Source: Oasisia sp. SBJ-2009 (Eukaryota > Annelida > Polychaeta > Sabellida > Siboglinidae). Taken from it: DNA of 64,000 nucleotides. The DNA is taken from assembly GCA_964017155.1 (NCBI GenBank), contig OZ024854.1:68916754-68980753 (forward strand), in the 5' to 3' direction. A program made the translations under genes and the position numbers. The notes beneath the pieces were generated by a model. The model searched no databases. It was given only the letters and a program-made list of their open reading frames with translations, and was not told where the DNA came from. Position 1 is the first letter of the stretch. Each line of letters opens with the position of its first letter. Below are positions 31,201 to 42,984 of the stretch, in pieces.

Positions 31201-34200
31201 AGTTATGTCTTGAAAATAGGTGTCACACGTGTGGTGGTTGTTGTTTATTTCAGATTATAAAGGACATTTCAACTGGCTAACTGGTATGTATAAGAGTTAA
31301 CAGCCACATGTCCACCAAACAAAGTTGTGACTGGTAAAAATTAACCTGTCATTTGGATGGGTAAGAAATTGAGAACTTTTTTCACAAATGGCTACTAGTG
31401 TAGCCTGTACTACCTTGTCAGGACAGAACGTTAAGGTTTTGTAGTGCAGCTGTTGACTGGGTACATTTCCATGCACCGTGTCTCAAGACTGGCAACACCA
31501 TGAGCCTGCATTAGTTCTTGTCTAGATGGAATGTTTACTAGTGTAATGTAGTAACAAAGGGTGTGTCAGGATACACAATACAGTAGTGCAGTGTAGTGCA
31601 TGTGTTCCTGGACTCTTCATCAACATTATCTTTGACATGTGAAACAAGCAGGCCAGTATTTCTGGTATTGTATGAAATGTTGACTCACACAATCAATATG
31701 TTGTGGGACGGAAGGAGGAGTTGAGGAACAAGGGAGTCTTAACATGGTCAAAGCATTGCACAGTTGTGCACATAAAACATTTAATCATTTTCTAAAATGT
31801 ACATTGTACATGTAATACATTTAATTCATTTCATTGGCTAGTAGGTACTTTCAGAACCAACTAAACATGTGCAAACAACGCTTATATAGTTCCCACTTCT
31901 CTACTTATCCAAAACAGGTTGCATTAGTTATATTAGTAATTTAGTTACTTGACTTAATGTTGTTATACAGTTAAGTAACTGATTACTATTTTAAAGTGAA
32001 GTGCTTTATAATTATAAAGTTAAGTACTACAGGTGGTTTAGTGAATTGTATTAAGTATATCACAATGCACACACAAGCACTAACACACTCATGCCACACA
32101 CAAGCACTAACACACTCAGCCCACACACCAGCACTAACACACTCAGCCCACACACCAGCACTAACACACTCAGCCCACACACCAGCACTAACACACTCAG
32201 GCCACACACCAGCACTAACACACTCAGCCCACACACCAGCACTAACACACTCAGCCCACACACCAGCACTAACACACTCAGCCCACACACCAGCACTAAC
32301 ACACTCAGCCTGCACACCAGCACTAACACACTCAGCCCACACACCAGCACTAACACACACAGGCCACCCACCAGCACTAACACACAGGCCACCCACCATA
32401 CATAAACTATGGATGTCATCATGTATATACACACTACACATGCACACACAACATGTGCACGCACAGAAACTATATTTAAATAGTTGACAGCTTGGTAACT
32501 GACACTGTTTCACAGGTGTATACATTTCATTGGTCGCTTAATTAAACTTGTCACATCCATGTTGAGGTCCCAGTTGTGTCAACATCTCCTCTAGTTGTGG
32601 CCATGGACACTCCCAGTCAAAGTAAGCCTTTCTTCTGCATTTACACATACACTTAGGGGTGACAGTTGCCACAGACACTTAGGGGTGACAGTTGTCACAG
32701 ACACCTGGTGATGACAGTCATCTGGAATCTAAAACATGTGACTGTGTTGTGACTTGACTTGTTACGTCACAGGTAGATGTCCAGACAGACATTTACTTGT
32801 TACGTCACAGGTAGATGTCCAGACAGACATTTACTTGTTACATCACAGGTAGATGTCCAGACAGACATTTACTTGTTACGTCACAGGTAGATGTCCAGAC
32901 AGGCATTTACTTGTTACATCACAGGTAGATGTCCAGACAGACATTTACTTGTTACATCACAGGTAGATGTCCAGACAGACATTTACTTGTTACGTCACAG
33001 GTAGATGCCCAGACAGACATTTACTTGTTACGTCACAGGTAGATGTCCAGACAGACATTTACTTGTTACGTCACAGGTAGATGTCCAGACAGACATTTAC
33101 TTGTTACGTCACAGGTAGATGTCCAGACAGACATTTACTTGTTACGTCACAGGTAGATGTCCAGACAGACATTTACTTGTTACGTCACAGGTAGATGTAC
33201 AGACATACATTTACTTGTTACGTCACAGGTAGATGTCCAGACAGACATTTACTTGTTACGTCACAGGTAGATGTACAGACAGACATTTACTTGTTACGTC
33301 ACAGGTAGATGTACAGACAGACATTTACTTGTTACGTCACAGGTAGATGTACAGACAGACATTTACTTGTTACGTCACAGGTAGATGTACAGACAGACAT
33401 TTACTTGTTACGTCACAGGTAGATGTCCAGACAGACATTTACTTGTTACGTCACAGGTAGATGTACAGACAGACATTTACTTGTTACGTCACAGGTAGAT
33501 GTACAGACAGACATTTACTTGTTACGTCACAGGTAGATGTACAGACAGACATTTACTTGTTACGTCACAGGTAGATGTCCAGACAGACATTTACTTGTTA
33601 CGTCACAGGTAGATGTACAGACAGACATTTACTTGTTACGTCACAGGTAGATGTCCAGACAGACATTTACTTGTTACGTCACAGGTAGATGTACAGACAG
33701 ACATTTACTTGTTACGTCACAGGTAGATGTCCAGACAGACATTTACTTGTTACGTCACAGGTAGATGTACAGACAGACATTTACTTGTTACGTCACAGGT
33801 AGATGTCCAGACAGACATTTACTTGTTACGTCACAGGTAGATGTACAGACAGACATTTACTTGTTACGTCACAGGTAGATGTCCAGACAGACATTTACTT
33901 GTTACATCACAGGTAGATGTACAGACAGACATTTACTTGTTACGTCACAGGTAGATGTCCAGACAGACATTTACTTGTTACGTCACAGGTAGATGTACAG
34001 ACAGACATTTACTTGTTACGTCACAGGTAGATGTCCAGACAGACATTTACTTGTTACGTCACAGGTAGATGTACAGACAGACATTTACTTGTTACGTCAC
34101 AGGTAGATGTCCAGACAGACATTTACTTGTTACGTCACAGGTAGATGTACAGACAGACATTTACTTGTTACGTCACAGGTAGATGTCCAGACAGACATTT

Positions 34201-37200
34201 ACTTGTTACGTCACAGGTAGATGTACAGACAGACATTTAGTGCTGCACATAGTGACTGGGTTAGATTGAGAGTATTCACAATAAAGTCACAACACAAGGA
34301 GTTTTAAACGCAGCATTGGATGTGTGCTGTGTAACCACCTGCAGATCTGCACTCTAAATATTTACTTAGTATTTTGGACACTGTCATATTATGATTTTTG
34401 GGCCGAAGGTCCGACAGACTTGTGGCATAACACTGCATGCACTGGTAGCTCAATCAGAAACTGTTAAAACTCTATTTTTCAAATGTTGCATTGACATTTC
34501 TTAGGGTGCTATTACTAAGCACAAGACATTTTGATTTGATTGACTCATTTTAAAGCCTAGGGTCCTCTAGGACCCCAAACGAGTATATTTTCCAGTCCAT
34601 AAAAACTGTTCAGCAACTTTTTCTCTCATGTCTTAGGGTATTTACATTAATCCATCGTATACAGAAGCTTTGTGGATGACTGGTCTTTTGTAAGGGGATC
34701 CTCCCTCTGTGACCTGTGTATTAGAGGCTGCACCTGTCATCCCATTAGAGGCCGCACCTGTCATCCCACTAGAGGCCGGACCTGTCATCCCATTAGAGGC
34801 CGGACCTGTCATCCCACTAGAGGCCGGACCTGTCATCCCACCAGTGGTGCTGGACATTCCCTGTCTGCTTTGTTGCATGGGCACCTTGACTAATTGTTCC
34901 CTGGCAGCAGTGACAGGGTCTGTGTCAATAATCCTGTAGATGCCTGTTAAACTGGATATTTACCTGCCTGCATGTTTCAAACTACTGTATATCTTAGCAA
35001 CTGCTGATTTTCTATGAATGCAATTTATGTTCGATGGTTTTAATCAATTATCTTTAAAATGGTGTGACTATGATTAATGATATATTGTCACCTATAGGTG
35101 ACAAACATTGAACATTAATATTCTGGACAACTATAGAGTGATATATCATACACTTTACTAATATCATCTGCAGCACTCATACAGTTTAGTTGTGTTTTTA
35201 GTTATCTCATAAATAACCAGAGAAAATGTCAGTTAAGTGACTGTGAATCACCAAGATACATTTCATTCATAACTACGAACTCACATTATAGTCTAAAGGA
35301 CTTCAGAACCACTTGGCCCATTTATAAAATTAACATTATGAGCCATGAACCTTCTTTAAAATAGTCTAGAAATGTTATTCCTAGTATGAAATGCATGTTA
35401 TAATTACATCAAAACACCAGACGTCTGTTTGATGTATAGTAAATGTTCAGTTTAGCGGGTATAATGACTGAAAAATCAATTACACAAAAATCCCAGTTAA
35501 CGATGCATACATATAGTATTTATTATTAAATAATATATGTTGTAAGCCTTTGTTTTTGTGTCTGCCATGTCAAAAGCAGAATTGTTTGTGTCAAAAACAG
35601 AAATAAGGAAAACAGTATTTGTGCCAGACAGAAATAATTTCTGTTGGCCAGAAAGTGTACGTTGTCGATCTCTTTCTGTATCTGCCTACATGCGAGTTAT
35701 GTGCCAAGATATAACTTTAGCATCCTGAAGTAGGCATTTTCCAGCTTGTTAAATGTGTCAGACAGAGTGGTGTGTTTGGTGTATATCATCATTCTGATCG
35801 TATCAAATACTGTTCTATGATTAGTAACTAAAGTAACTACACACAGGTACTTCACACAGGTACTTCACACAAGTACTTCACACAGGTACTACACACAGGT
35901 ACTTCACACAGGTACTACACACAGGTACTTCACACAGGTACTACACACAGGTACTACACACAGGTACTTCACACAGGTACTTCACACAGGTACTTCACAC
36001 AGGTACTACACACAGGTACTTCACACAGGTACTTCACACAGGTACTTCACACAGATTCTACACACAGGTACTTCACACAGATACTACACACAGGTACTTC
36101 ACACAGATACTACACACAGGTACTACACACAGGTACTTCACACAGGTACTTCACTTTTCTTTACTTCCTTCCACCGACACTTCGGATTAGTTTTGTTCAC
36201 CTGATGAAGAAGTTGTATCCTGGAAGGACGGTTGTTTCATGTTGTTATTGGAAAGACATGACACAATTGCCTACTTCCCCACTTACATGTTGCCACCACT
36301 CTGTGTGAACTCAAGGTCGTGTGTTTCAGGGTCGAGTCTCAAGTACATCAGTCTGGTGGTGCTCACGCTGCAGAATGCCGTGCTCATTCTCGTCATGCGC
36401 TACGTGCGCGTGCGCAAGGGTGACATGTTCATTGCGTCCACTGCAGTCGTCATGACGGAACTGTTGAAATTTATCGCCAGCCTCACTTTCATATTCCTTG
36501 AACAAGGTGCGTGTGTGTGTTGAGTGTCAGGTGTTGACAACTTGACACACTGTGACAGAATGAGGGAGGTCACCCGTCGGTCTGTGCTGCTCTAGGTACA
36601 GTTGTCTGTTACAGCGATACCAGGCAAGATACAAAAACTAACATTGCATTACATATGTTGGTTGATGTGATAGGCAGGTTGTAGTAAAATTTGAAACACT
36701 GATGGAATCAAATTTGGAAGTGTTTGTTTAAATGGGAAAAATCAAGTTACTATAAATGCCTTCCTGGAAGCAGACATCTTGGGTTATGGAATTTGAGTGT
36801 TGTACATAATCGCTGATGCCAAATCCGAAATTTTTCTTTGGATTCCCAAATTCAGATATAAGCATATTTGCCTTGGTTCCAATTTCCCATAAAAATTTAA
36901 AAACCTGGATGACTAAGAAAGCAGTTTGAGGAGACCTACGGGGAGGGGATGGGGGGGGGGTATTGTGAATTCAATTGTAGCATACTCTAGTCAAGGACAC
37001 GGACTGACGAAGTCGAAGGGAGATATGTACATTCTACTCTCGCTGTCACAGTGTCAGTCAGAGTTATAGTCTATCTCTGAATCCCTGAGTCTGAGTGAAG
37101 TTAATCCTATTCGTAAAGTCTAAAGACGTAACTCGTAAGCCTGCAAGTAAGGCATTTTTGTTTCAAGTTTGTTAGCTGTTTGAGTTGTTGATTTTTTGCT

Positions 37201-39280
37201 GTTTTTTGTTTACTGGCAGTGTTCATTAAGATATTATTAACAACATGTCTATGACTGGAAATACAAGTTTACTTGTGAATGTTTCCCTGGCTACAGTAAT
37301 GGTTGCTGCCAATTGCAGGGTTCTGATTTCTGGTTGTGTGCAGGTTGCAATGTGCGCCTCTGGTTGCAATATCTCCACGACCACACCATCAAACAGCCCC
37401 TGGACTGTCTCAAGGTGTCTGTCCCAGCCATTGTCTACATGCTACAGAACAACCTGCTCTATGTCGCTCTCTCCAACCTCGAAGCGGCCACATTCCAGGT
37501 GCGTGCCACTCAACAGTGACAAATCAATGTAGGAGAGGTGACGTCATGCTCACTCACATGCTCCTGTCAAATGTTGTCATTCATCTTTACTAGAAATAGC
37601 AATACACCTGTGCATGGGTATATTTGCTCCTGGTGTGTACGGTATTTGTGGCCAATAATATTATTTGTTTGTCTTGGCTCATAATAATAATTATGCACAA
37701 TGCATGGCATTGTTTATGTAAATATCATTTTTGAACTACACTGTATAGTAACTTGTATTGTCGTATCCATCCGGTGGCGCCACCGGCCGTTTTGGTCGCT
37801 GCTTGTTGCGTATAACCCTGAAATCTATTCTTATTCACAACCGAGCGCCATCAGCATGTAACTGGGGCACGCACAAGTGGGTTTATCCCTAGAGTAAATC
37901 ATCAATTCTTCAGTTCTAAGAACAATCAGATTCAGCATAGCATACATATTCACTAATTCCCTGATGTCATTATTAATCAAATATTCTCGCACACACACAC
38001 ACGCACACACACAGTATACATTGATTCCCTATCTTTATTAAAAGAATTTTTTTTTATATCTGAACGTTTATAGTATTATTAACCGTTACATACGTGAAAG
38101 GTAACTAAACTGTGTAATGTATATTGATGCATTTTGTATGTGTCGTTATATGCCCATATGTGTTTAGGGCAGCAACTGTGTGTATTTTGATTATAATCTT
38201 TCATGACATAATGATGTATCACCAGCTAAATGACCTTGTAAACGTAGTAATACTATTATTACATTATACAAAATGTTGTTGCCCCTCATGACTCCAACAC
38301 CAAATGATGTAAGGGTGGTCTCGTGACCCGTCATGTAAATATTTAGTTACTGGTCTGATTAAGGTCATATTATTATAATAATAATAATTTTTATTTATAA
38401 AGCGCCGTATATCCAGAAAACGTTTCTGCTCATACAACATTTGTAACATATAAATGTATAAAATATGATTACCCTGGTAATCAATTAAAAAAAGTCAAGT
38501 TGTTTAAATGATAATAAATAGTTCATTAAATATAGTTTCTAAAACTCATAGTGTATAAGCTAAACTTATCATCAATAAATAAATATATAAAATAAATAAG
38601 TAATTAAAATATTGATTCTCTCTTGGTGTTGTGGTCAGGTGACGTACCAGCTGAAGATCCTCACGACGGCCATCTTCTCCGTGATCATGCTGCGCAAGGC
38701 CCTCAGTCGCCTCCAGTGGGTGGCCCTGGTCATCCTGTTCATGGGGGTCAGTGCTGTCCAGCTGCAGCCCCACGACAGCAAGGTGTCGAAGTCCGTGGCG
38801 ACGGAACAGAACCACCTCGTCGGTCTCGTGGCCGTTGTCGTGTCGTGCGTCATGTCCGGCTTCGCGGGGGTCTACTTCGAGAAGATCCTGAAGGGCACGA
38901 AGCCGAGTCTGTGGCTGCGCAACGCTCAGCTCGCATCCATCGGCGTCGTGTTTGGTCTCATCACGGTGACAATCAACGACGGCGACAAGCTGCGAGACAA
39001 GAGCTTCTTCTTCGGCTACGACTGGGTCGTGTGGTTCGTCATCTGTCTGCAGTCGTTCGGTGGTCTCCTGGTCGCTGTCGTCGTCAAGTACGCCGACAAC
39101 ATTCTGAAGGGCTTCGCCACTAGCGCCGCCATCATTCTGTCGTGTGTGCTCTCTATATACCTGTTTGATTTCAAACTGTCGGTGCAATTCACGGTCGGCG
39201 CGTCGCTGGTTATGGTGTCGCTCTATATGTACAGCAAATACGTGCCTAAGCCAGCAACTCTCCTACCAACACAGGCGTAG
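28162..39280 (+). CDS. SLC35A2/A3-like Golgi nucleotide-sugar transporter (span)
   Basis: Family members import UDP-galactose or UDP-GlcNAc into the Golgi lumen in exchange for UMP, using ten membrane helices. Exons 28162-28267, 36330-36506, 37344-37498 and 38639-39280 join in phase to 359 codons; with the other 5' end it would be 355. Signature segments: SLKYISLVVLTLQNAVLILV, STAVVMTELLK, MLQNNLLYVALSNLEAATFQ, VTYQLKILTTAIFSVIML, GFAGVYFEKILKGT and KYADNILKGFATS. SLSRLQW-like wording and FFFGY..VW favour SLC35A2 (UDP-Gal) over A3, while KPA..PTQA at the C-terminus resembles A3, so substrate is left open. Intron 1 is 8 kb and carries MITEs and satellites. Confidence 0.9.
29786..31390. mobile_element. 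Cluster of hAT-like MITE copies in SLC35A intron 1
   Basis: Four copies or fragments share the end GCTTTATGCAG. The clearest is 30146-30471: starts CAGGGCTTTATGCAGGAT, ends GCATAAAGCTATG, and is flanked by perfect 8-bp direct repeats CTAAGTAT. An opposite-orientation copy lies at 30538-30789 with a 6/8-matching duplication. Partial copies begin near 29786 and end near 31380. An 8-bp target duplication and CAGGG ends point to the hAT superfamily. No transposase. The stretch 28268-29785 has no other recognised feature. Confidence 0.82.
32062..32398 (+). repeat. 27-bp minisatellite
   Basis: About twelve copies of CACACACCAGCACTAACACA plus CTCAGCC. Overlapping ORFs on both strands (up to 179 codons) come from the period being divisible by three. 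Confidence 0.95.
32755..34240 (+). repeat. 38-bp minisatellite carrying TTACGTCA in almost every unit (about 39 copies)
   Basis: The unit is ACTTGTTACGTCACAGGTAG followed by ATGTCCAGACAGACATTT. TTACGTCA is the reverse complement of TGACGTAA, a bZIP (CREB/ATF-type) half-site-rich octamer. About four units have TTACATCA, as expected from CpG decay. In the right half GTCCAG and GTACAG units alternate, giving a 76-bp dimer. The array lies in SLC35A intron 1. Confidence 0.96.
34722..34850 (+). repeat. 24-bp minisatellite, five copies
   Basis: Units of AGGCCGGACCTGTCATCCCA plus TTAG or CTAG. Located in SLC35A intron 1. The stretch 34851-35839 is AT-rich intron with nothing recognised. Confidence 0.92.
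35842..36155 (+). repeat. 15-bp minisatellite just upstream of the SLC35A core exon
   Basis: About twenty copies of CACAGGTACTTCACA, with TACTACACA variants. It ends 175 bases before the exon at 36330. Each unit contains CAG|GTACTT, a donor-like string. Confidence 0.93.
36330..36506 (+). CDS. SLC35A exon 2 (first membrane helices)
   Basis: Acceptor TCGTGTGTTTCAG, donor CAAG|GTGCGT, phase 1 on both sides. Encodes SSLKYISLVVLTLQNAVLIL, VMRYVRVRKGDMF and ASTAVVMTELLKF, close to human SLC35A2 LKYISLAVLVVQNASLIL and TTAVVMAEVLK. An upstream in-frame ATG at 36239 exists, but it lies in the intron before a strong acceptor. Confidence 0.92.
36965..37245 (+). mobile_element. SINE-like dispersed repeat, copy 1
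   Basis: About 280 bases starting GTGAATTCAATTGTAGCATA and containing GACACGGACTGACGAAGTCG and CGTAACTCGTAAGCCTGCAA. It recurs at 50010-50308 in the same orientation with about 93% identity by eye. No terminal inverted repeats, no ORF, and an AT-rich 3' end (GATATTATTA). A retroposed SINE or the 3' end of a LINE are both possible. In SLC35A intron 2. Confidence 0.75.
37344..37498 (+). CDS. SLC35A exon 3
   Basis: Acceptor GGTTGTGTGCAG, donor CCAG|GTGCGT. With the carried G it reads GCNVRLWLQYLHDHTIKQPL, then VPAIVYMLQNNLLYVALSNL and EAATFQ, matching SLC35A2/A3 P(S/A)..Y.LQNNL.YVA.SNL.AAT(F/Y)Q. Another acceptor-like CAG at 37319 would break frame. Confidence 0.93.
38639..39280 (+). CDS. SLC35A terminal exon (helices 5-10)
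   Basis: Acceptor TGTGGTCAG. Starts VTYQLKILTTAIFSVIML, contains SRLQWVALVILFMGVSAVQ, GFAGVYFEKILKGTKPSLWL, FFFGYDWVVWFVICLQSFGG, KYADNILKGFATSAAIILS, and ends VPKPATLLPTQA-TAG at 39278-39280. G+C is far higher than in the flanking introns, as for all core exons here. 642 bases, phase 0. The intron before it (37499-38638) holds a perfect GGTGGCGCCACC palindrome at 37783 and CA repeats, otherwise nothing. Confidence 0.96.
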   Translation: MTYQLKILTTAIFSVIMLRKALSRLQWVALVILFMGVSAVQLQPHDSKVSKSVATEQNHLVGLVAVVVSCVMSGFAGVYFEKILKGTKPSLWLRNAQLASIGVVFGLITVTINDGDKLRDKSFFFGYDWVVWFVICLQSFGGLLVAVVVKYADNILKGFATSAAIILSCVLSIYLFDFKLSVQFTVGASLVMVSLYMYSKYVPKPATLLPTQA

Positions 39281-39773
39281 GTGTCGACTGAAGGGTGATC
39301 CCTGTGAACGCACGGGGTGAGGGTGGGTGTTATGTGTGCTTGTTGGTGAATGATATTAGGTTTATTTAGAGTGCAAAGTATTTTTCCCTGTACATCGATG
39401 CAACAGCGGGTTATTCTCCTATGGTACTATGTGTCTGTATAGTAGTCAAAGCGTCTTGTAAAACATTTCTGCAGTGAATCAATGAATTTTTTGAATTTTT
39501 TTTAAACTGATCATTTAAGTGCAGTGAGGTAATTTGTAATAGTTAGGGAGAACTGTTTTGTTTTTAAGATAAAGCAGCCAACAAAATGCAAACATTATTA
39601 AGATATCACTATCTCGTAGACAACTAAATTCATGTATGTTTGACACTATATATACATATATGTATAATATATGTGTATATATTATATATATATATGTATA
39701 TAATTATATGAATGGTTTAACACAATCTATGCAACTTTTAGATAGTGAATCAGGTGCATGTTTCCAAGTACAG

Positions 39774-39892
39774 TTATGTGTCTTACAGTTATGTGTCTTT
39801 CAGTCTTACAGTTATGTGTCTTTCAGTCTTACAGTTATGTGTCTTTCAGTCTTACAGTTATGTGTCTTTCAGTCTTACAGTTATGTGTCTTT
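39774..39892 (+). repeat. 23-bp minisatellite downstream of SLC35A
   Basis: Five to six copies of CTTACAGTTATGTGTCTTTC plus AGT. It probably lies in or just after the SLC35A 3' UTR. Sequence 39893-41565 shows no gene I can support. Confidence 0.93.
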
Positions 39893-41565
39893 CACGTTGG
39901 TGTGTTATGCGGCTGTTTGTCGCATGTCTTTCAGACAAGGAGTGACAGTTTTATCTCACGTATTTACTTCTGTTGCTATGTTCTGCGTACCAACGCACAC
40001 CGTTTATAAATAGTCATTGCAATACTTGGCAGCTAAAACCCATTTCACCAAATGCAGATGTCGTGTTTTGGTGATTTGGCTCTCTCCATTTGACCCAAGT
40101 GCAATTCCGTGTTTATTAGTATCGCTTTGTCCACTCAGTTGCCTTCTCTGTGACTCGCCTGCAGATAAATATCTCCTGGTCATGTGACATGCTAGTAACC
40201 TCCAGCTGAACTGACAGCCATACCATACCATGACTCGGAACGTGTAGTGTAGTTCTGATAAGAACCACTTGTTTGTTTGTCGCATATCCAGCAACGGCTC
40301 AGTGCAACTAATACAATACAAAATTGGTTTGGCGAAAATGATAATCTGACGTATTGTTATATCTTTGATAATATTGTTATAACTTTGATATTGTATTTGT
40401 TCGATGATGTCATAGAGTTCGCTAATGTGATGCGAACTCAACTCAACTTAGGTAGTTTTGGTAAATTGTTGCCAGCTTTGTATGGCGTTGGTTTCTAGTT
40501 GTAATGACACTGGATGTTATACACCATTTGTTTTGTTGGCTCCTGCCCACTGACAACACAGCAAATAATACAGTCATGACTTCTACAGAAACACGCACTG
40601 AATTCTTCTAACATATTCTTCACACAGTATTTATGACGCACAACATATATATTGTAGTATAATGACGGATATCAAATCCCCCTGTATGTACAACAAATCT
40701 GCTCCAGCCTGTTGCTGAAATATCGACCTGGTTATGAGCGAATATTACCGAGACTGCGTAATTTGCATACAGTAAGCGGTATACTGGCGATGGTTCATGC
40801 ACTGTCTCATTTAAAATGGTGTATGCACGGCGGTCTAGGCTCAACCCATATCCCTAAGTGATGGCGGAAGCCGCGTCTGTTCATATTGTGTGGATGATTT
40901 ATAAATTATACCAGTTGAAGCAGCAGTTAAATACACCAAGTAAGTATGCTAGAAACCTACTGCCGTACATGTGTTTGTGAGATTGAACTTGTTCCGACAC
41001 CCTGGGCACGGCAAGACCTCCGAACTATCCACTGGGAGGTTTAGGAATCGTGTATTTTAGATGTTGAATATAGTGTGTATAAATATGAAATGTACATTGG
41101 TAATGGGGAATTATAGATATTTGTGCAGCAGCTAAGCAATCCACTAAATAGAAAATAAAAACGTAATATATTCATTTTGTGTTCATTGACTGCCTGCATT
41201 GACTGTCAGTGCATCCGCCGAGATCAAACAGGACCTGTGCAATGAAGCACATGGTCGTGCTGCGCAACATTCTTTTGATCTCCAGAGCAATACGACGAAC
41301 AGAATATTCACATTAGAACTTTCCAACTCACTATAAGCTGAATAAATTCACCTAGATCTACAGGAAGTTTTCCTTCACTGGAATCAACAATGACGGTGAA
41401 ATCCCAAGGCTAGCAACGAAACTGATCAACCAACACTGGACGGGCATCGCATGGAACATGTGCTGTTCGAAGATAGAAACTACACAGGAACTTTTATGAA
41501 TGCAAGAGTAGCCGTGTTCACATAGGCTACTAGCAAGACTTCATTGATCAATGAAAAATCAATTA

Positions 41566-41995
41566 GCAGTCTGTTGTAGTCACCACTGGCTAAAGAAGTC
41601 TTACTAGTTGGGTGTTACTACTCACTACGTGTGTCTGTAGCAGTCTGTTTTAGTCACCACTGGCTAAAGAAGTCTTACTAGTTGGGTGTTACTACTCACT
41701 ACGTGTGTCTGTAGCAGTCTGTTTTAGTCACCACTGGCTAAAGAAGTCTTACTAGTTGGGTGTTACTACTCACTACGTGTGTCTGTAGCAGTCTGTTTTA
41801 GTCACCACTGGCTAAAGAAGTCTTACTAGTTGGGTGTTACTACTCACTATGTGTGTCTGTAGCAGTCTGTTTTAGTCACCACTGGCTAAAGAAGTCTTAC
41901 TAGTTGGGTGTTACTACTCACTGTGTGTCTGTAGCAGTCTGTTTTAGTCACCACTGGTCAAAGAAGTCTTGCTAGTCGGGTGTTACTGCTCACTA
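41566..41995 (+). repeat. 74-bp minisatellite, about six copies
   Basis: Each unit begins CAGTCTGTTTTAGTCACCAC and contains AAGAAGTCTTACTAGTTGGG and CACTACGTGTGTCTGTAG. The last copy is more diverged. The stretch 41996-42795 has short CA runs only. Confidence 0.94.
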
Positions 41996-42795
41996 TGCGC
42001 GTTTGTAAATCGGTAAACATCGGTAAACCAACGACGTTCAGTTGAAAGTAAAATTCTGCTGACCACGAGTGTCTAGTCTGAACCACGCGACTGAATAACA
42101 TTGTAGACATCTAAACAAATGACAAGGCGGAGATGCTACAGAAGTGACAACTGACACTGTACGTGAACCTGGCGCCTTATTACAATGATCCAGTTAGAGA
42201 ACATTTGTTCCGACTTGTACTGGAGACAGTGTGTGCTAACCAAAATATAGGAATATCTATGCACACGCGTAGACCCTATGTACACGCACACACATACACA
42301 CGCGCACTCGCACACACTGTATTACAAAGAATATAGTACACTTTATAAATGTGAATAATTTATACTGTATTTGCAACTTATATATCATGTTGTATATACT
42401 TATATAAAAATCATATAACTTATGTTCACATGTACACATTATTTAGTGTTTACTTAATTCGCTGCGTCAGGATCACAGTAGAGCCGTGTCCGGTTCCAAC
42501 AGCAATAACAGCAAGAGAATCGTCACCTACAACTGGTAGTAAAAACTGTTCATCTTAAACAAGAAACACGTCTCCCAATTATCGCTGTTATGCTACCACT
42601 ATATGTGCCATAACACAAAAATGACAATACAACGATTAACTTTGTCTCCGAAATGCTGAAACGTCTGAAGAATCTAGCATACAACGGGCAGCGAATATAT
42701 TAAACACATTGAAACATGGACAGGAATTATCCTATGACTAGTCTTTCCAGCCCTGACAGCGTCTTCTTTCCTAGAATGTGAGATCGTTGTGCGGT

Positions 42796-42984
42796 TTAGT
42801 TCTTGACGTGTACGTGCGGAGCTATGCGGTCCGGATCAAGGAGCGAATCGGCCAGTGGCGTGTCGATGTTGTATTCGTGCGCCTGGTGAGCTCGGCGCAT
42901 CTTCTTGCTGGTGCGTTGTGGGATGGGAAGCTCTGAGTGATGCGCAGGAAGTGGCTCCGAGAAGAAGTACGGGTGTAGCAATGC
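42796..42984 (-). CDS. CDK20: CDK20 terminal exon
   Basis: Acceptor TCTTCTCTGCAG, then ALLHPYFFSEPLPAHHSELP, IPQRTSKKMRRAHQ, and ends APHVHVKN-TAA at 42796-42798. Phase 0. The PLPAH-SELPIPQR block is specific to CDK20. Confidence 0.93.
   Translation of the reverse strand, partial: ALLHPYFFSEPLPAHHSELPIPQRTSKKMRRAHQAHEYNIDTPLADSLLDPDRIAPHVHVKN

Noticed and set aside
32755..34240. CRISPR-like array
   Set aside because: 38-bp units are contiguous with no unique spacers, no cas genes, and the DNA is eukaryotic.
36239..36329. In-frame ATG upstream of the SLC35A core exon as translation start
   Set aside because: It reads through a strong acceptor (GTGTTTCAG) and codes no family-like sequence; a 5' exon is more likely.
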